Positions 61,792 to 64,000 of a stretch of DNA of 64,000 bases are shown in pieces. Below the pieces are notes generated by a model that searched no databases, was not told the origin of the DNA, and worked only from the letters and a program-made list of their open reading frames with translations. This DNA comes from Rubrimonas sp036788415 (lineage in GTDB: Bacteria > Pseudomonadota > Alphaproteobacteria > Rhodobacterales > Rhodobacteraceae). Position 1 is the stretch's first letter. Every line of letters starts with the position of its first letter. Location: positions 1 to 64,000 of the forward strand of contig NZ_DAIQNN010000007.1 of assembly GCF_036788415.1 (NCBI RefSeq), in the 5' to 3' direction. A program made the translations under genes and the position numbers.

Positions 61792-62337
61792 ATGCGCGAT
61801 CCTCGCAACGGCTTCTGGGTGTTCGGCTACGGCTCGCTGATCTGGCGTCCGGGCTTCGAGGCCTTGCGCGCGGAGCGGGCGCGGCTGCCGGGATGGCGGC
61901 GCAGCTTCTGTCTGAAATCGATCCGCTATCGCGGCACGCCCGAAGCGCCCGGTCTCGTGCTCGGCCTCGACTCCGATCCCGATTGCGCCTGCGAGGGGGT
62001 CGCGTATCAGGTCGGAGCCGAGACGGCTGAGGCGACGCTGGCCTATCTCCGCGCGCGCGAACTGGTCACCTACGCCTATCGCGAAGAGGTCGCGCCGGCG
62101 GCGCTCGTCTCGGGCGAGACGGTGGATGCGCTGATCTACGTCGTGGACCGCGCCCATCCTCAATACGCTGGCGCGCTGCCGCTCGCCGAGCAGGCGGCGA
62201 TCATCGCGCGCAGCGTCGGACCGATGGGTCCGAATCGGGACTATCTTCGCGAGACCGCACGCAGCCTCGCCGAATGGGGCCTGAGCGACCCCGAGATCGC
62301 CCGGCTCGACGCGCTGGTGCATGCCCTAACCGGTTGA
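61792..62337 (+). CDS. gamma-glutamylcyclotransferase, ChaC family
   Basis: A 181-residue enzyme that degrades glutathione to 5-oxoproline and Cys-Gly. The substrate loop FGYGSLIWRPGF is near residues 10-21 and the region of the catalytic Glu is RARELVTYAYREEV. Length matches ChaC-like enzymes. It stands between DUF2125 and DUF1489 genes. Confidence 0.93.
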   Translation: MRDPRNGFWVFGYGSLIWRPGFEALRAERARLPGWRRSFCLKSIRYRGTPEAPGLVLGLDSDPDCACEGVAYQVGAETAEATLAYLRARELVTYAYREEVAPAALVSGETVDALIYVVDRAHPQYAGALPLAEQAAIIARSVGPMGPNRDYLRETARSLAEWGLSDPEIARLDALVHALTG

Positions 62338-62505
62338 GCCGCAAAGACCCCGCTTCCGAAATCTCGGCGCGAACAGGCGTTTGCGGGGCCGTGGCGCAAA
62401 TTGGTTGCGCGACTGGACGAAATAAACTTGTGACAATTGACCTGTTCGCTGGCGGAGTTCCCAAATAAAGCAGAGTGTCGCACTGGACCAAAGGAGGAGG
62501 GGCAG

Positions 62506-62979
62506 ATGCCGGAGGCCCGGCCACTTCACCTTCTGAAGCTCTGCGTCGGCGCCGAGGGCGTCGCGGACTTGGCCGCCTGGCAGGCGGACCGGGCTGCGGC
62601 GGCGCGCGCGGCGGGGCTCGACCCGGCGGCGCGTCACGTGACGCGGATGTGGCCGCGCCGCGCCGGAGAGCTTCTGGCGGGCGGGTCGCTTTACTGGGTG
62701 TTCCGCGGACTGGTGCTCGCGCGACAGCGCATCCTGGCGCTCGAAGCGGTCGAGAGCGGTGAAAGCGCGCCGCGCTGCGCCATCGTGCTGGCGCCGGACA
62801 TCGTGCGCACGCAGGCGCAACCGCGCCGGCCCTTTCAGGGCTGGCGCTATCTGACGGAGGCCGACGCGCCGCGCGATCTGGCCGACGGTCCGGGGGCGCA
62901 GGACGCGCGCCTGCCGCCGCCGCTTGAGATCGCGCTGGCCGAGATCGGCGTGATCGAAAGGCGACGGCGATGCGGGTGA
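62506..62979 (+). CDS. DUF1489 family protein
   Basis: A 157-residue soluble protein with the DUF1489 segments LHLLKLCVGAEGVADL, GGSLYWVFRGLVLARQRI and RPFQGWRYLTEADAP. Function unknown. A strong AAGGAGGAGG site precedes the ATG at 62506. The 168-base gap upstream is AT-richer than average (including TTGTGACAATTGACC) and may carry its promoter. Confidence 0.88.
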   Translation: MPEARPLHLLKLCVGAEGVADLAAWQADRAAAARAAGLDPAARHVTRMWPRRAGELLAGGSLYWVFRGLVLARQRILALEAVESGESAPRCAIVLAPDIVRTQAQPRRPFQGWRYLTEADAPRDLADGPGAQDARLPPPLEIALAEIGVIERRRRCG

Positions 62980-63566
62980 CCGACGAGATGCTCGACCTGC
63001 TGGAGCCGGTGCGCGACCTCTGCGTCGCGGACCTGCTGGCCGGCATGGGAGAGGCGCTGAACGACGGCGGCGAAGTGGACGCCGAACCGGTGGATCGCGA
63101 CGCGGACGGCCATATCCGCCGCGCGCCCCCCTTGAACCTGCCGCGGCGGCACGATTTCTCCGTGCGCGCGCATGGCGCGACGATCCTGCGCCGCACCTCC
63201 GGGCGGGCGGCGCTGCGCTTCGCGCCGGTGACGACCGCCGTCGACGACCGCGCGGCCGCGCGGATCGCCCCTTTCGACTGGGCGGCGGCGGACATCCACC
63301 TCGTCTGGGACGGCCCCGGCGCGCCCGACTGGACGCCGCTGCGGCGCTGGTATCTCGAGTGGTTCCAGGCGCGCTTCGGCGAGGAGAGCCCGGACCTGCT
63401 CGGGGTCGTCCACGCCCTTCACGGGCCGCGCGCCGACGCCGCCGGCTGGCGCGTCACGGTCGATCTCGGCTCCTGTTCGGTGCGCGGCTTCGGGGCGATG
63501 CTCGCGGCGCTGGCGCGGGCGGGGTTCCGCGACATCCGGATCGGCGAGACCGAGGACGCGCTCTGA
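62970..63566 (+). CDS. unknown protein coupled to DUF1489
   Basis: A 198-residue soluble protein overlapping the end of the DUF1489 gene by 10 bases. It has an acidic helical start (MRVTDEMLDLLEPVRDLCVAD), a middle with WYLEWFQARFGEE, and an end with VTVDLGSCSVRGFGAMLAAL. No family recognised. The overlap suggests joint expression with DUF1489. Confidence 0.7.
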   Translation: MRVTDEMLDLLEPVRDLCVADLLAGMGEALNDGGEVDAEPVDRDADGHIRRAPPLNLPRRHDFSVRAHGATILRRTSGRAALRFAPVTTAVDDRAAARIAPFDWAAADIHLVWDGPGAPDWTPLRRWYLEWFQARFGEESPDLLGVVHALHGPRADAAGWRVTVDLGSCSVRGFGAMLAALARAGFRDIRIGETEDAL

Positions 63567-63671
63567 GCTCGAGCCGAGCGCGCGCGGGGTTGAGCCCGGG
63601 GGCGCGACGCGGGATATAGTCATGCCCGCTTCGCGCCTCTTTCGGCGCGCCGCCCTGCGATGGATGTGCCC

Positions 63672-64000
63672 ATGTCGCCTTTCCTGCGAAAGACCGCCCC
63701 CGGCCCCGCGCCGACGCCGCTTCCCTTCATGCGCTGGCGCTGGATCGGCTTCGCCCTGACGGCGGCGCTGCTGCTCGCATCCGCGGTCGAGTTGGGCTGG
63801 CGCGGCCTAAATCTCGGGCTCGACTTCACCGGCGGCGTGCTGGTGCAGGCCGAGGCCGACGCGCCCTTCGACAGCGCGACGCTGCGCGCGGCGCTGGCGG
63901 GGCAGGGGCTCGACGGTGCTGTCGTCCAGCTGTCGGACGCCGACCGCACGGCGCTGGTGCGGGCGCGCACCGAGGCCGAGCAGACCGCCACCGCCGTCGC
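63672..64000 (+). CDS. secF: protein translocase subunit SecF (5' part, cut by window end)
   Basis: The first 109 codons of a SecF-type membrane protein, which uses the proton gradient to help Sec export. A membrane helix near residues 22-42 is followed by the hallmark NLGLDFTGGVLVQAE and the start of the periplasmic domain. An in-frame ATG at 63660 is an alternative start; neither has a strong ribosome-binding site. secD, normally directly upstream, is not there. The rest lies beyond the window. Confidence 0.88.
   Translation, partial: MSPFLRKTAPGPAPTPLPFMRWRWIGFALTAALLLASAVELGWRGLNLGLDFTGGVLVQAEADAPFDSATLRAALAGQGLDGAVVQLSDADRTALVRARTEAEQTATAV

Overview
This window looks like a chromosomal segment of a very GC-rich alphaproteobacterium, most likely in or near the Rhodobacterales. 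The support is the gene order coxB-ctaB-small Cox protein-ctaG-coxC-surf1 beside tldD, together with DUF1476, DUF2125, DUF1489 and DUF1285 proteins and a zinc-free 41-residue L36. Genus cannot be fixed from the sequence alone. No rRNA, tRNA, CRISPR array, transposase or integrase was seen, and no stretch longer than 300 bases lacks a gene (longest gap 44830-45117, 288 bases).

Layout. 1-7.6 kb: tgt converges on a metallophosphoesterase and yebC, then a leftward cytochrome c oxidase operon (coxB, ctaB, CoxF-like, ctaG, coxC, surf1, small membrane protein). 7.7-9.8 kb: tldD and a DUF1285 protein. 9.9-16.7 kb: a four-gene MoxR/DUF58/DUF4159/MIDAS membrane module. 16.8-20.0 kb: a leftward photolyase operon (class I-like photolyase, DUF2256 zinc ribbon, iron-sulfur CryB/PhrB photolyase). 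20.1-22.4 kb: the F1-ATPase inhibitor zeta (DUF1476) diverging from purC-purS-purQ. 22.4-26.2 kb: a small exported protein, a DEAD-box helicase, and ureE-ureF-ureG without urease structural genes. 26.2-29.8 kb: a complete four-subunit sodium-pumping acyl-CoA decarboxylase.

29.8-36.5 kb: a likely nutrient-uptake and breakdown locus, with a 2-oxoglutarate/Fe(II) oxygenase diverging from a Tat-exported binding protein, ABC ATPase, two permeases, an isochorismatase-like hydrolase and an unknown protein, nearly all translationally coupled. 36.6-39.4 kb: acyl-CoA dehydrogenase and MBL hydrolase. 39.5-40.2 kb: rpmJ and an exported DUF4168 protein. 40.3-44.8 kb: a PaaK-like ligase, two polyamine-type permeases without partners, and a 19-repeat exported MORN protein. 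45.1-48.9 kb: cysS-cimA-NDUFAF6-like protein, coupled by 4-base overlaps. 48.9-53.2 kb: secB, fxsA, a Tim44-like protein, an Smr protein, a small membrane protein, fmt and def. 53.3-59.4 kb: a PatB/MalY-type lyase, small unknowns, and a sugar-catabolic set (Gfo/Idh/MocA dehydrogenase, sugar isomerase, xylulokinase). 59.5-64.0 kb: argG, DUF2125, ChaC, DUF1489, an unknown, and the start of secF cut by the window edge.

Points standing out: the MORN protein is a tandem duplication of a nine-repeat block; a ~104-base imperfect repeat sits at two convergent gene junctions 38 kb apart; the oxygenase/ABC/hydrolase locus has no recognisable assigned substrate; and the two photolyases are linked through a zinc-ribbon protein. 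Several proteins (SURF1, COX11, Tim44-like, NDUFAF6-like, DUF1476) have mitochondrial counterparts or partners in respiratory-chain biogenesis.
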